A stretch of 38,896 nucleotides of DNA from Nitrospirota bacterium. Its GTDB lineage: Bacteria > Nitrospirota > Nitrospiria > Nitrospirales > UBA8639. Positions 16,962 to 26,000 of this stretch are shown in pieces (position 1 is the stretch's first letter; the number at the start of each line of letters is the position of its first letter). Position numbers and translations under genes: made by a program. Where the stretch lies: assembly GCA_003695915.1 (NCBI GenBank), contig RFGF01000016.1, positions 1-38,896 on the forward strand, written 5' to 3'. The notes under the pieces are model-generated. The model had not been told where the DNA came from and did not search any database. It saw only the letters and a program-made list of their open reading frames with translations.

Positions 16962-19124
16962 TTAAAAAATCAGCCAAAACACAATCGCCAAGACCAAGAC
17001 CATCCAGAAAATCAATACCAGTAGATGGTGTTGGAGCATGCGTGGTTCGAGCTCCTCTAACGTTTCCCCGGCTTCTTGCGCGCCCATGCCGACTCGTTCG
17101 AGACCACGATCCATCCCACGCGTATCCACACGCTGCCACAGCCATTTTCCGAGGCCTTGCGATTTCGTGCCCACTTCCGTGACCGTACGATCAATGCCAC
17201 CAAGATCGACCACTCGCCAAAGCCAACGCGCAAGCAGAATCGAGGCTTGTCCGAACCGTTTGAGGCTGCGATCGATTCCTTGGATATCGACGACGTGCCA
17301 GAGCCATCGGGCTGTCCCTAGGGAAATGGCTCCTATGCCCGTCACCGCCTGATCGATGCCGCCGACATCGACGACTTTCCATAGCCATCTGGCAAATGCC
17401 ATCGTCGGCTTGACCACTCCCACGTGATACAGGTCATCGACATAGCCACGATTCAAAAAAAAGACATAGGCGACCTGTTTGGCATGGGAGGCCATTGGAA
17501 ACCGCACCACGCCGACCTGCACGGCATACGCCAGTCCCCATCCAGCGAGCGCGACAAGAAAAGGGACTACCATCCCTAGAGATCCATCCCACAAGCCGCG
17601 TTCGAACAACCTCGTCCTTCCTTGCTGAGCAAAGACCGGCGATAGGAACGCTTGAAACCAACTCCATATCCCTATGAGCACACCCAGCGTGATCAAGCCA
17701 CCCACTCCCAACACCATAAGAACTGCTGGCGCCAACCATGACTGCCCCTCACCATCTTGATGTTCGGAAAACACCAAGGACCATGTGCCGATCAATCTGG
17801 CCATCCCGCGAAAGATGTACCAGGAAGTCAAGAACACCGTGGCAAGGCCAATGCCCCAGTATGCCCATTGCGCAGCGGGAGACGAGGCTGTTTCCCAGAG
17901 CTGCGCGTACGGACTCGAAAAAATGACGAGCGGCGGGATCATGGCTAACAGCAGCGCCCCAATGGGAATCGTGCCCAAGCGTGCAGGCGCATACGCCCAT
18001 CGTTCCGCTCCGACACGAGGCCGTGCAGCCAGTTGCGAGACCGTATTGCCCGTCGACAGAAATAAATACGCTTTGAACACCCCATGCATACAGAGATGGT
18101 AAATCGCAAGGACATAGGCCCCGAGCCCACACGCAAACATCATATACCCAATCTGGCTCATGGTCGAATAAGCCAACACCCGTTTGATGTCGCTGTGGAC
18201 CAGCGCCAAACATCCGCCAAGCAAGGCCGTCAGCGCTCCCACGACCGTAACCATTATCATCGCCGCCGAACTTTCCAGAAACAGCGGGCTCAGGCGAGCT
18301 ACAAGATAGACACCAGCATTAACCACCATGGTGGCGGTCAAGGTGGTGCCTGGGGTAGGCGACTCCATGGCCAGTGGCAACCAGACATGAAAGGGAAATT
18401 GTGAAGATTTGCCGACGGCCCCCATGAAGAGCAACACGGCAATGAGCGTAGAGGCTTGCATCGACCATTCCAACCCCGCCCAACCCAAGATATCGATCGT
18501 CTGGCCAGCTGCCGTGGACACCTGCGAGAGGAGAGACGGAATGTCCAGAGTGCCGAATGTCGCAAAGGCCAAAATGACACCCAACCCCATCCCAACGCTG
18601 GCCACGGCATTGACCAGAAATGTCGTGGTTGCGGCGCGACAAGCGGGAAGCCGTTCTGAATAATGGGAAATCACCAGATACGAACAGAGTCCCAAAATTT
18701 CCCAAAAGGCATAGAGCAGAAGCAGATTGGCGCTCATGACCACCATGATCATCGAAAAAGTGTAGAGCGCGATGACGGCGAAAAACCGTCGATACCTGAC
18801 ATCGCCGTGCATATAGCGTGGAGCGTAGAGGTGCACGACGCTACTGATGGTGGTCACCAGCACCAACAAGGCCGCGGTCAGTTGATCGACATAGAGTGAA
18901 AGGGCGACATCGAGCTCTCCCACATGGATGAATCGATACCCGGAAAGGGAAAAGGGGCCACGCACGGCGACTTCCCAGGCCGCCAGCAGGGAAAGCGCCC
19001 ACGCTCCGATCACACAAGGAACGCCAATACGCTGGGCACGAGCATTCATGCCCGCCCCCCCAAAGGCGATCATCAGAAACGCCGATAAGGGCAAGAGCGG
19101 TATCAACGCATACAGGTCGGTCAT
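16962..19124 (-). CDS. NuoL/ND5-like antiporter subunit (MrpA N-terminal or DabB role) with repeated C-terminal helix
   Basis: The protein is 720 residues, start MTDLYALIPLLPLSAFLMIA. About 15 membrane helices carry the NuoL/ND5 core: a glutamate in LYAFWEILGLCSYL, a lysine in GAVGKSSQFPFHVWLPLAM, and a lysine in MHGVFKAYLFLSTG. The usual histidine motif of helix 8 (SALIHAATMV in NuoL) is replaced by GTTLTATMV, which sets it apart from respiratory NuoL. Residues 578-685 are four copies of a 27-residue amphipathic unit, followed by a final membrane helix (LLVLIFWMVLVLAIVFWLIF). In complex I the NuoL tail forms a lateral helix along the membrane arm; the repeats may extend such a helix. In the operon it lies 70 nt after mrpD and before the NuoM-like gene. 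It is probably the ion channel partner of DabA, equivalent to DabB or to MrpA without its C-terminal part. Confidence 0.9.
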   Translation of the reverse strand: MTDLYALIPLLPLSAFLMIAFGGAGMNARAQRIGVPCVIGAWALSLLAAWEVAVRGPFSLSGYRFIHVGELDVALSLYVDQLTAALLVLVTTISSVVHLYAPRYMHGDVRYRRFFAVIALYTFSMIMVVMSANLLLLYAFWEILGLCSYLVISHYSERLPACRAATTTFLVNAVASVGMGLGVILAFATFGTLDIPSLLSQVSTAAGQTIDILGWAGLEWSMQASTLIAVLLFMGAVGKSSQFPFHVWLPLAMESPTPGTTLTATMVVNAGVYLVARLSPLFLESSAAMIMVTVVGALTALLGGCLALVHSDIKRVLAYSTMSQIGYMMFACGLGAYVLAIYHLCMHGVFKAYLFLSTGNTVSQLAARPRVGAERWAYAPARLGTIPIGALLLAMIPPLVIFSSPYAQLWETASSPAAQWAYWGIGLATVFLTSWYIFRGMARLIGTWSLVFSEHQDGEGQSWLAPAVLMVLGVGGLITLGVLIGIWSWFQAFLSPVFAQQGRTRLFERGLWDGSLGMVVPFLVALAGWGLAYAVQVGVVRFPMASHAKQVAYVFFLNRGYVDDLYHVGVVKPTMAFARWLWKVVDVGGIDQAVTGIGAISLGTARWLWHVVDIQGIDRSLKRFGQASILLARWLWRVVDLGGIDRTVTEVGTKSQGLGKWLWQRVDTRGMDRGLERVGMGAQEAGETLEELEPRMLQHHLLVLIFWMVLVLAIVFWLIF
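17070..17393 (-). repeat. Four 27-residue (81-bp) tandem repeats in the NuoL-like protein
   Basis: Residues 578-604, 605-631, 632-658 and 659-685 each start with (A/G)(R/K)WLW, then a basic or aromatic position, VVD or RVD, two variable residues, G(I/M)D, and a variable half rich in Gly, Thr and Ser. All units are exactly 27 residues with no gaps. The first three begin ARWLW and the last GKWLW. The DNA units have diverged at many positions, so the array is old rather than a recent slippage product. Confidence 0.9.
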
Positions 19125-19194
19125 GACGTCATGCTTCCTTCATTCCCGAGGTCCAGCAACGATCTCGATCCTCCCTGTTCGTCTTCCGGCTCGC

Positions 19195-20652
19195 TCAACC
19201 AGGAAACGCATGGTCGAGAATTAACCGAATCATGGGGTCGCTCATCAGGCCAAGGACCAAACTCGCTGCGGCGAGCATTCCCATGGTTGCCCGCATCGAT
19301 AAAGGACTTTCTGCCAGAACCGCCGGACCTGACGAGACCGAATCGACAAAAATGCGTTCAAAGATTGTGACGAAATACCCCAAGGTCAATAACGTGGCGC
19401 CGACGACACCGCCCACCACGATATAATTCCCGGCCTCTAAAGCTCCCAGAATGATGTACCATTTCCCAAAAAATCCTCCGCTCGGGGGAATACCGATCAT
19501 GGAAATGGCGATGACGATCAGGACACCAATGACCCAGGGCATCTGACCGCGGAGGCGACCCAAATCCGCAAGGGTTCGGATGCCCAAGCTATAAAAAGCC
19601 GTGCCCGCAATATAAAAGAGCGCCGCCTGCATCACCGCATCCGTCAGCAAATAAAAAATTCCGCCTGCAAACCCCGTCGGATTGCCGAGACAGACTCCCA
19701 TCACAATGATGCCGACATGAGAAATGCCGGCATAGGCAAACATACGCTTGAGTTCTTGTTGTGAGAGCGCCAAAAATGCTCCGACAAGGGCCGCAACGGC
19801 CCCCAACCAGCTCGAAAGCGTCAAAATCGGAAGCGTCTCGCCGACTTCTTCTCCACCCACCACCCAATACATCACACGGACAACGGCATATAACGCGACC
19901 TTCGTGACGAGTGGGGCCAAGAGGGGACTCACCGAATCAGGAGCATCGACATACGCATCTGGCAGCCAGCCGTGTAACGGCACGAGCGCCATCTTGATGC
20001 CTAATCCGATCAACATAAAGATGAAGCCTGCCATCACCGCCTTGGAAGCCAGCAGATCCGGAAGGCGATCAGCCAGATCCGTCATATTCAACGTCCCCGT
20101 TACCGCATAAAAATAGCCTACGCCTAATAGATACAATGACGCCCCCAGCGTGCCGAGGATCAAATACCGGAAGGCTGAAACGAGGGCGCGTCCTCCCGCC
20201 GATCCAACCAGGGCATAACTTGACAGCGCCGACACCTCCAAAAAGACAAAGATGTTGAACAAATCTCCAGCCATCACCATGCCAGATAATCCGGACACGA
20301 GCAGGAGCGTGAGAAGATGAAAATGGATGCTGCCCTTGCCTTCCGTGACCAGAGGCCCTGCATACCAGACCCCCATCAAGGCCAAACTTCCCAGCAGGGG
20401 GAGCAGCAACCCGCTCAATCCATCAACGATCCACTCGATGCCCAAGGGCGGCATCCACCCAGATAGGGCATACCGAATCGGTCCTTGCGCAATCACATGG
20501 CTATAGAGCATGACCGACAATCCCGTCATGGCAGCCAGCGCCAGCATGGTCAGTCCTCGGCACCATTTCGGCCTGACCAGACTGATCAGTGGCATACAGA
20601 TGGCCATCCCAAAGGGGAGGAGAAACACGAAGACGGGCAAGTGGTGTCTCAT
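19195..20652 (-). CDS. mrpD: MrpD-type (NuoN-like) Na+/H+ antiporter subunit
   Basis: The protein is 485 residues, start MRHHLPVFVFLLPFGMAICM, overlapping mrpC by 4 nt (ATGA). About 14 membrane helices are visible, with the family markers: a glutamate in FLEVSALSSYAL, a lysine in GLGIKMALVPLHGWLPDAY, then PDSVSPLLAPLVTKVALYAV, and LSQQELKRMFAYAGISHVG. These fit MrpD better than NuoM or NuoN, and the mrpB-mrpC-mrpD gene order agrees. MrpD forms one of the ion paths in Mrp antiporters. Here it is the first of three antiporter-like subunits in the operon, followed after 70 nt by the NuoL-like gene. Confidence 0.92.
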   Translation of the reverse strand: MRHHLPVFVFLLPFGMAICMPLISLVRPKWCRGLTMLALAAMTGLSVMLYSHVIAQGPIRYALSGWMPPLGIEWIVDGLSGLLLPLLGSLALMGVWYAGPLVTEGKGSIHFHLLTLLLVSGLSGMVMAGDLFNIFVFLEVSALSSYALVGSAGGRALVSAFRYLILGTLGASLYLLGVGYFYAVTGTLNMTDLADRLPDLLASKAVMAGFIFMLIGLGIKMALVPLHGWLPDAYVDAPDSVSPLLAPLVTKVALYAVVRVMYWVVGGEEVGETLPILTLSSWLGAVAALVGAFLALSQQELKRMFAYAGISHVGIIVMGVCLGNPTGFAGGIFYLLTDAVMQAALFYIAGTAFYSLGIRTLADLGRLRGQMPWVIGVLIVIAISMIGIPPSGGFFGKWYIILGALEAGNYIVVGGVVGATLLTLGYFVTIFERIFVDSVSSGPAVLAESPLSMRATMGMLAAASLVLGLMSDPMIRLILDHAFPG

Positions 20653-21038
20653 TCGCCAAGCTGCTTCAAAATGACTTCCTCATCCAGACTACCGTACTGT
20701 CGGTAGATGGCCACTACCAGAGCCAATGACACTCCAAGAGTTGCCACCCCGACCACAATGGCGGTGAGCATCAAAACATGAGGAAGTGGATTCGCATAGA
20801 GCGCCGGATCTACAGATTCCCCGTTGAGCAAAATGGGGACCGTCGCTCCGGCTTTTGCGCTGACCGTAATAAAAAAGAAAATGACGCTCGTTTGGACGAG
20901 ATACATCCCGATGAGCTTTTTTATTAGATTGTGATGGGCGATCATGATATAGAGCCCCCATAAAAACAGGATAATGAAGGCGATAAAGTTCGGCCGCTGC
21001 AACCAGATCGTCAGAATGTCAAATAGCGAAGCATTCAT
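20649..21038 (-). CDS. mrpC: MrpC (NuoK-like) antiporter subunit
   Basis: The protein is 129 residues with three membrane helices. It shows the MrpC/NuoK pattern: GLYIMIAHHNLIKKLIGMYL in the first third and PLPHVLMLTAIVVGVATLGV, the counterpart of the PLPQALVLTAIVIG motif of MrpC, in the last third. It overlaps mrpD by 4 nt downstream and mrpB by 4 nt upstream. MrpC interlocks with MrpA and MrpD in the membrane arm. The charged tail after the last helix (SLDEEVILKQLGE) is slightly longer than in many members. Confidence 0.92.
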   Translation of the reverse strand: MNASLFDILTIWLQRPNFIAFIILFLWGLYIMIAHHNLIKKLIGMYLVQTSVIFFFITVSAKAGATVPILLNGESVDPALYANPLPHVLMLTAIVVGVATLGVSLALVVAIYRQYGSLDEEVILKQLGE

Positions 21039-21484
21039 GACGAAGCCCCATACCCTCTAGAAGAATCCGCGAGATGCAACACAATGGACAGGGCCGTCAC
21101 CGCCACATCGATCGCCACGCCGAGCTGGGCCATGAATATCCCGACAAACCGGCGGGATGCGGCATCGAGTCCTGGAATCGGCAGTTCGGTGTAATTCAAA
21201 AATTCGCCTCCTGCCAGCAAACACAGCCCACCCACACCGGCAAAGACCAAGAGCCCGACTCCGTCACCTTGAATGACACGAAAAATGATCCGTTGCCAGG
21301 CACTGTCCAATCCGAAGACCAACATGCTGAACACCAGACTGGTGCCGACGATAACCCCGCCGACAAATCCACCGCCCGGTCCAAATTGTCCAAAACAGAG
21401 GACGTAAATTCCAAAGAGCTGGATCAACGGGATGAGCACACGGCCGATGATCTGCACAATGAGGCTATCGTGTGTGCGAATCAT
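21035..21484 (-). CDS. mrpB: MrpB antiporter subunit
   Basis: The protein is 149 residues, starting MIRTHDSLIVQIIGRVLIPL. The family motif LFGIYVLCFGQFGPGGGFVGG corresponds to the MnhB/MrpB consensus (FLHGHNAPGGGFIGG in many members), followed by four membrane helices ending SVDxA-like in GVAIDVAVTALSIVLHL. It overlaps the DUF4040 gene by 20 nt and mrpC by 4 nt, so the set is translated as a unit. It is a small structural subunit of the Mrp complex. Confidence 0.92.
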   Translation of the reverse strand: MIRTHDSLIVQIIGRVLIPLIQLFGIYVLCFGQFGPGGGFVGGVIVGTSLVFSMLVFGLDSAWQRIIFRVIQGDGVGLLVFAGVGGLCLLAGGEFLNYTELPIPGLDAASRRFVGIFMAQLGVAIDVAVTALSIVLHLADSSRGYGASS

Positions 21485-22010
21485 GTCTGGAAGTCCTCAA
21501 AAGGCACGCGGTCGCAATGCCCGCCGTAAAAATCACCGCTGTTTCGATCAGCGTATCGAGGGAACGAAAGTCCATGAGCACCGATGTCACCACATTCGGG
21601 GTCTTGGTTGCCGGAAGGCTGTGCATTAAATAGTCCGGAGCGAGATGGGTATTCGACGGCGAGAGGGGATCGCCAAATTTGGGCAAGTCCTCGGCAATAT
21701 AGAGCAACAAGATCCCCAAGAGCGGCAGGCCGACGAAGGCCGGCCATTGCCCTCGCGGCAATTGTCCTTTTTGTTCGAGCGGGACGGTCAAAAACAAGGC
21801 CAGCAAAAACAACACCGTCGCCAGACCGGCCCCGACGACGGCTTCCGTAAAGGCGACATCGACCGCGCCCAACCAGGCCCACAGCAAAGCCAGAAAGAAA
21901 CTGTACGATCCCAGCACCAGCACTGCGCCGATCAAATCCTTAATGAGAATGGCCCCGGCTGCTGTCAAAATGAGCAGCAACACTAATGACAGATTGGCAT
22001 AGACATTCAT
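21465..22010 (-). CDS. DUF4040 / MbhD-MbhE-like subunit (equivalent of the MrpA C-terminal part)
   Basis: The protein is 181 residues. The ATG at 22010 overlaps the mrpG stop as ATGA and starts MNVYANLSLVLLLILTAAGA; the longer open frame upstream is spurious. Residues 1-75 match DUF4040 (MbhD), with GAVLVLGSYSFFLALLWAWL and DVAFTEAVVGAGLATVLF. Residues about 90-175 resemble MbhE or the end of MrpA, with a soluble loop and a last helix (ETAVIFTAGIATACLL). In standard Mrp operons this is fused behind the NuoL-like part in MrpA. Here it is a separate gene between mrpG and mrpB, while the NuoL-like part is encoded farther down the operon, an arrangement closer to the Mbh/Mbs modules. Confidence 0.85.
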   Translation of the reverse strand: MNVYANLSLVLLLILTAAGAILIKDLIGAVLVLGSYSFFLALLWAWLGAVDVAFTEAVVGAGLATVLFLLALFLTVPLEQKGQLPRGQWPAFVGLPLLGILLLYIAEDLPKFGDPLSPSNTHLAPDYLMHSLPATKTPNVVTSVLMDFRSLDTLIETAVIFTAGIATACLLRTSRHDSHTR

Positions 22011-22309
22011 GATGGCTCCTTCATCCAAGGTCGAAGCCCGGACCTGTGCGCGGCGCGAATCGTGGCATGTGCGATCACCGGGTTGATGACATACAGCAAC
22101 AGCAAGACGATGAGGATCCGAAGAGTATGGGCAGACCATCCTTCATACAGCGCCAACCCGGTCAACAGGCAAAATGCGCCCAACGTGTCTGTCAGTCCGA
22201 CGGCATGGGCCCGAGCGAATACATCGGGCAAACGGATCATTCCGATCGCCGCCACGGACATGAAAAAGAGTCCACTCACCATCAAAACACTGACGACCAT
22301 CTCCACCAT
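22007..22309 (-). CDS. mrpG: MrpG antiporter subunit
   Basis: The protein is 100 residues with three membrane helices. MrpG/MnhG markers are visible: GLFFMSVAAIGMIRLPDVFA followed by RAHAVGLTDTLG, and LLLLYVINPVIAHATIRAAH near the end. The length is typical. It starts 3 nt after the mrpF stop and overlaps the DUF4040 gene by 4 nt. It belongs to the small-subunit end of the Mrp complex and has no known catalytic residues. Confidence 0.92.
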   Translation of the reverse strand: MVEMVVSVLMVSGLFFMSVAAIGMIRLPDVFARAHAVGLTDTLGAFCLLTGLALYEGWSAHTLRILIVLLLLYVINPVIAHATIRAAHRSGLRPWMKEPS

Positions 22310-22312
22310 CGG

Positions 22313-22579
22313 TTAGGCTCCTCGTTTTTGTTCGAGATATTTGGCAATGGCCAAAGACCCGACTAAGTTCAGCAGGGCATAGCCTGTCGAGATATCCACA
22401 AACATTTCCACCCGTTCATAAATCGTCCCAATCAGCACCAGCAGAATAATGGCCTTACTCGAAATACCGTTTAAGCCGAGCACGCGATCGAACACCGTTG
22501 GTCCTTGAATGACGCGATAGAGATACACCACGATCAACAGGGCCAACGCGATCAACATGCCTATGAAAAACGCGTTCAT
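22313..22579 (-). CDS. mrpF: MrpF antiporter subunit
   Basis: The protein is 88 residues with three membrane helices. The MrpF signature is clear: YRVIQGPTVFDRVLGLNGIS, with the conserved Gly-Pro-x-x-x-Asp-Arg-x-x-x-x-Asn/Asp, then IYERVEMFVDISTGYALLNL and a final short helix. It overlaps mrpE by 4 nt, so it is translationally coupled, and lies 3 nt before mrpG. In Mrp complexes MrpF has been proposed to lie on the Na+ path together with MrpG. Confidence 0.92.
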   Translation of the reverse strand: MNAFFIGMLIALALLIVVYLYRVIQGPTVFDRVLGLNGISSKAIILLVLIGTIYERVEMFVDISTGYALLNLVGSLAIAKYLEQKRGA

Positions 22580-23079
22580 GGTCGAGGACCGTTTGCTGTC
22601 ACAATTGGTGGCGAACTAAACAATGGTGCAATCTTTTGCTCGAGACGACCGCTCATCAGATCGTCAGCGGATTCTTCATCTATCGCATGAACCAGGAGTT
22701 CGTGTTCATCGGCATGGATCGTGACCGTCCCGGGCGTCAGGGTAACGGAATTGGCCATAAACACAATTGCCCAGGCATTGCGACAGGTTGGGGTGTACCG
22801 AACGACCTGTGGATTGATAGGCAACCGCGGATCGAGAACAAGACGGGCCATATGGATACTGCTGGCCACCATGCGCCCAAAAAGCCACGGTATATACACC
22901 AACGCCCGAACTAGCGTTCGCCAGGACAGGGGAGCAGCCACCGCCGGCATGGGATTGATCCAAACCACCCCAGCGGCCACCACTGCACCCACCACCATAT
23001 TCGCGAACGTGTAGGAACCTGACAAAGCGAGCCAGATCACCCACAGCGTTCCTGTTTTTCCGAAAAATGACGCGGCCAT
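22576..23079 (-). CDS. mrpE: MrpE antiporter subunit
   Basis: The protein is 167 residues, start MAASFFGKTGTLWVIWLALS, 9 nt after the dabA stop. Two N-terminal hydrophobic segments are followed by the MrpE core: an amphipathic stretch with FGRMVASSIHMARLVLDPRL, then NAWAIVFMANSVTLTPGTVT and IHADEHELLVHAI, the counterpart of the NSITLTPGTxT motif in MnhE. The C-terminal tail from about residue 130 is longer than usual and has no recognised motif. MrpE is a peripheral subunit needed for assembly. Its placement next to dabA makes it the join between the CO2-hydrating and ion-translocating halves of the operon. Confidence 0.9.
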   Translation of the reverse strand: MAASFFGKTGTLWVIWLALSGSYTFANMVVGAVVAAGVVWINPMPAVAAPLSWRTLVRALVYIPWLFGRMVASSIHMARLVLDPRLPINPQVVRYTPTCRNAWAIVFMANSVTLTPGTVTIHADEHELLVHAIDEESADDLMSGRLEQKIAPLFSSPPIVTANGPRP

Positions 23080-23088
23080 GAACGAGCG

Positions 23089-26000
23089 TTATCCTGATAT
23101 CGGGTGCGGCTTTGACCCGCTCACCTGTCGAAGGGCACGCCACTCTCCGTTGGGCAAATACTCCCACCAGTCGTGAGTGTCAGGATCATTGGCCAAGAGC
23201 AGCAGCCATCCATGATGAAAGAAATGCTGAAGGATCGTATGTTGTTGAATAATGCTCGCAATCGCCTGTGGTGGAGCCTGGATCACGACTAATAACCGCA
23301 GGGGTTCATGATAGAGACGCATGCCATCTCGGACCGCCTGAAGGGGCAGACCCTGTTGAAAATCAGCATGCGCTCCAAGCATGACTCCGATACCGCCCAC
23401 CACGTTATGCAGCACTTTGCTTCCCGCTCCATAGACCCAAGGATCGACCGTGGAAAAGAAATATTGCAGATTGATCCATTCCGCCACGACCAACGGTGCG
23501 GTCATGATCGTCTCCAGTACTTTCCCTGCACGATCGTGTGAAGCATCGTAGTTATGCAAAAAGGTCCGCCCTTGTAAATCGAGATGCCGGGTGAGGTCTC
23601 GCGATCCGATAATGAAGGCCGCATTTCGCGACAATCCCCATTCCGGGCGGATCTGCGCCCAATCCACGCTTCGTCGGAACGTATGCCGCAATGCCATGAG
23701 GCCATCGCGCGGGCGAGGGGCATCCGGTAGGCGCTGACAGCGCTCTTGCGCCAACGCCAGACTGGCTCTGAACAACGCCTCCTCGAGCCTGGCCACGTCA
23801 GCCCGATGCGAGAGCGGCACATCCTCGAGATCGAAGAACACGACGCGATCGGTCGTGGTGTTATGTTCGCCAGCGAGAAACCACGTGTCGTCTGGAATCA
23901 CAATGCCGCGATCACGCAATTGGTGACGCACATCTGGGTTATTGGCCATAGCGGCCAACACGCGCGCATTGGGGCCACCATGATTACCACCGCAGGCTCC
24001 ACAATCATAAGCCGCCGCATACGGATTATTAGCTGTGGTACTGCCATGTCCACACCACAGTACCAGTCGGGCAAACGTCTGCGTCAGTCCCGTCAACTGC
24101 AATGCCCGTTCGACCATAAAGGTCTGTTCGGCCAGGGTAAACCCTTTTGCCGACAAGCGATCGAGCTGTGCTTCCCGATTTTCCATCGTGATGCCGCATT
24201 GAAACCAAAGGGCTTCTATCAACTCGGTCCACTCAACAGTTGAAAGATTCAACGAGCGAAGAGTCTCTTCATCGGGAACTGGCAGCTCGACTTGACGACC
24301 CCCTTTTCGGGCACGCACGTTCAAGGCCTGCCGATGCAAGAGCGCAAGATGATCGGCCTGAAGACGAGCGTGAAGCGATTGCCAGCGCGACGAACGATCT
24401 AGGAACGCTCGAATTCGTTGTTGCTCCATGTGATCCAAGATGCGCTCGGCTTCCTCCTTGGATAATTTATTCACCGGAATCGTCGTGGACACCGAAGGCT
24501 GTACCTGATCTTTTATCCAAGTCAACGCCCGGTGAAAGGCGGCCGGGAATAGCGTCCGCCCTACCATGGCCACACTTGACATCCAGCCCATCATGTCAAT
24601 CAGCACAAAGGACGCGAGTGGGTGCCGGTGCAATTGGTGCCAGAGCTCTTGACCGAACTGCGACCAACGGAGGCCTTGAGCAAACCGCCGAGCAGGCTGC
24701 TCTTGGCCGGTTCTCGGCACTTCGTGAACGATATTTTTGGGTTTGATCAGAACCGGACACAGCGCCGCTTCGTCTTCCGTCCCCAATCCCCTATAGCAAA
24801 GAGGCACACCAAAAAATCCCGCAAAGCCGATGGTTTCAATGTTGCCTTGCGATTCAAGATGGCGGCGCAGGGGTTCCGAGCGCACATCGATACAAAAGAT
24901 AGCCTGCGCATCGGGACGAGCGACCGGAGGTCCTATAGAATGCGCATCGGCTCCCTGCTGGTTCAGCGCGTGTTGCGCAGGCGGCATCAATCCATTCAAA
25001 AGGGTTCGACGATAGGAGGCCTCGTAGGCTTCCTGCCACAGTAGGCCGTGTCGATCCGTCGGGATGCGATCAAGCCAGCTCAATACGGTCTCAATGTCTT
25101 GAGAAGATAAGGCCTGCACGTCCTTGGCCGTCCAGCCCAAAAATTGCGCCAATTGGAAGAGCCGCCACGCTTCATGACTGGCCCGATCGACGTCCCTCCG
25201 ATGCCGATTGTGACGGGTCCCCACTGCGGCCCCGTGTATTCGACAATAGGCTTCGACAGCCGGCAAGGTCCCGGCGATCCCCCAGTACTCCCTACAGGCT
25301 CGTTCCACCAAGGCCGCTTCATACCATAACCGCACGGCTAGATACTCCGCACAATCCACCGGCGCCTGCTGCTGTTGAAGAGAATCGGGATTTTGTTGGC
25401 GCCAACGAATGTAGCCTACCCATCCTGGCAACTCGACCAGATGACGCCGGAAATATTCTTCCCATTGCTCTTCGGGAATCTCCATTCGTCGCAAACTCGC
25501 CACAATGGCGTCAGCGGGATCATCAGGCCAACGGGCAAGCTCTCGTTTCATTCGGCCCATCCCGTTCAGATTCAACGAATAGTCATGCTGTACCAGCCGT
25601 TTCCACGCCCGGTACAAGCCGTGAGCCCGGTGAGGCATTGCCCAATCCGCGAGTCCTTCGTCGAGAAATGTACTGCACCATCGCACCATGACCTCATTGA
25701 GCTGATTGACGAGATCCTCGCCTGACAACTCACCGACCCAGTCCGATAATGGCTTGACCAATGACAGGGAGAGCATGGTGGGTGAGGATTTTTCCCGTTG
25801 GGTGCGTCGGCGGAAACCAGGCATCCAGGCACGCAAGGCATCAGGCAATAGCGGATCATCGACGCCGAGCGCATCGATCACACTCAACCACAGGTTTTTG
25901 AGATACCAGGTCTCCGCATGCTCAGGCTTACTGAGCCATGCAGCAAATTTCTCTAGCTTGGTCTGTGCGCCGCAGCCATAGCTCAGAAGCGCGTCAAGGA

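Noticed and set aside
15331-19124. NuoL-like and NuoM-like genes as respiratory complex I
   Set aside because: No nuoA-K or peripheral-arm genes are present, and the genes are embedded in a DabA-Mrp operon with a PII-like gene.
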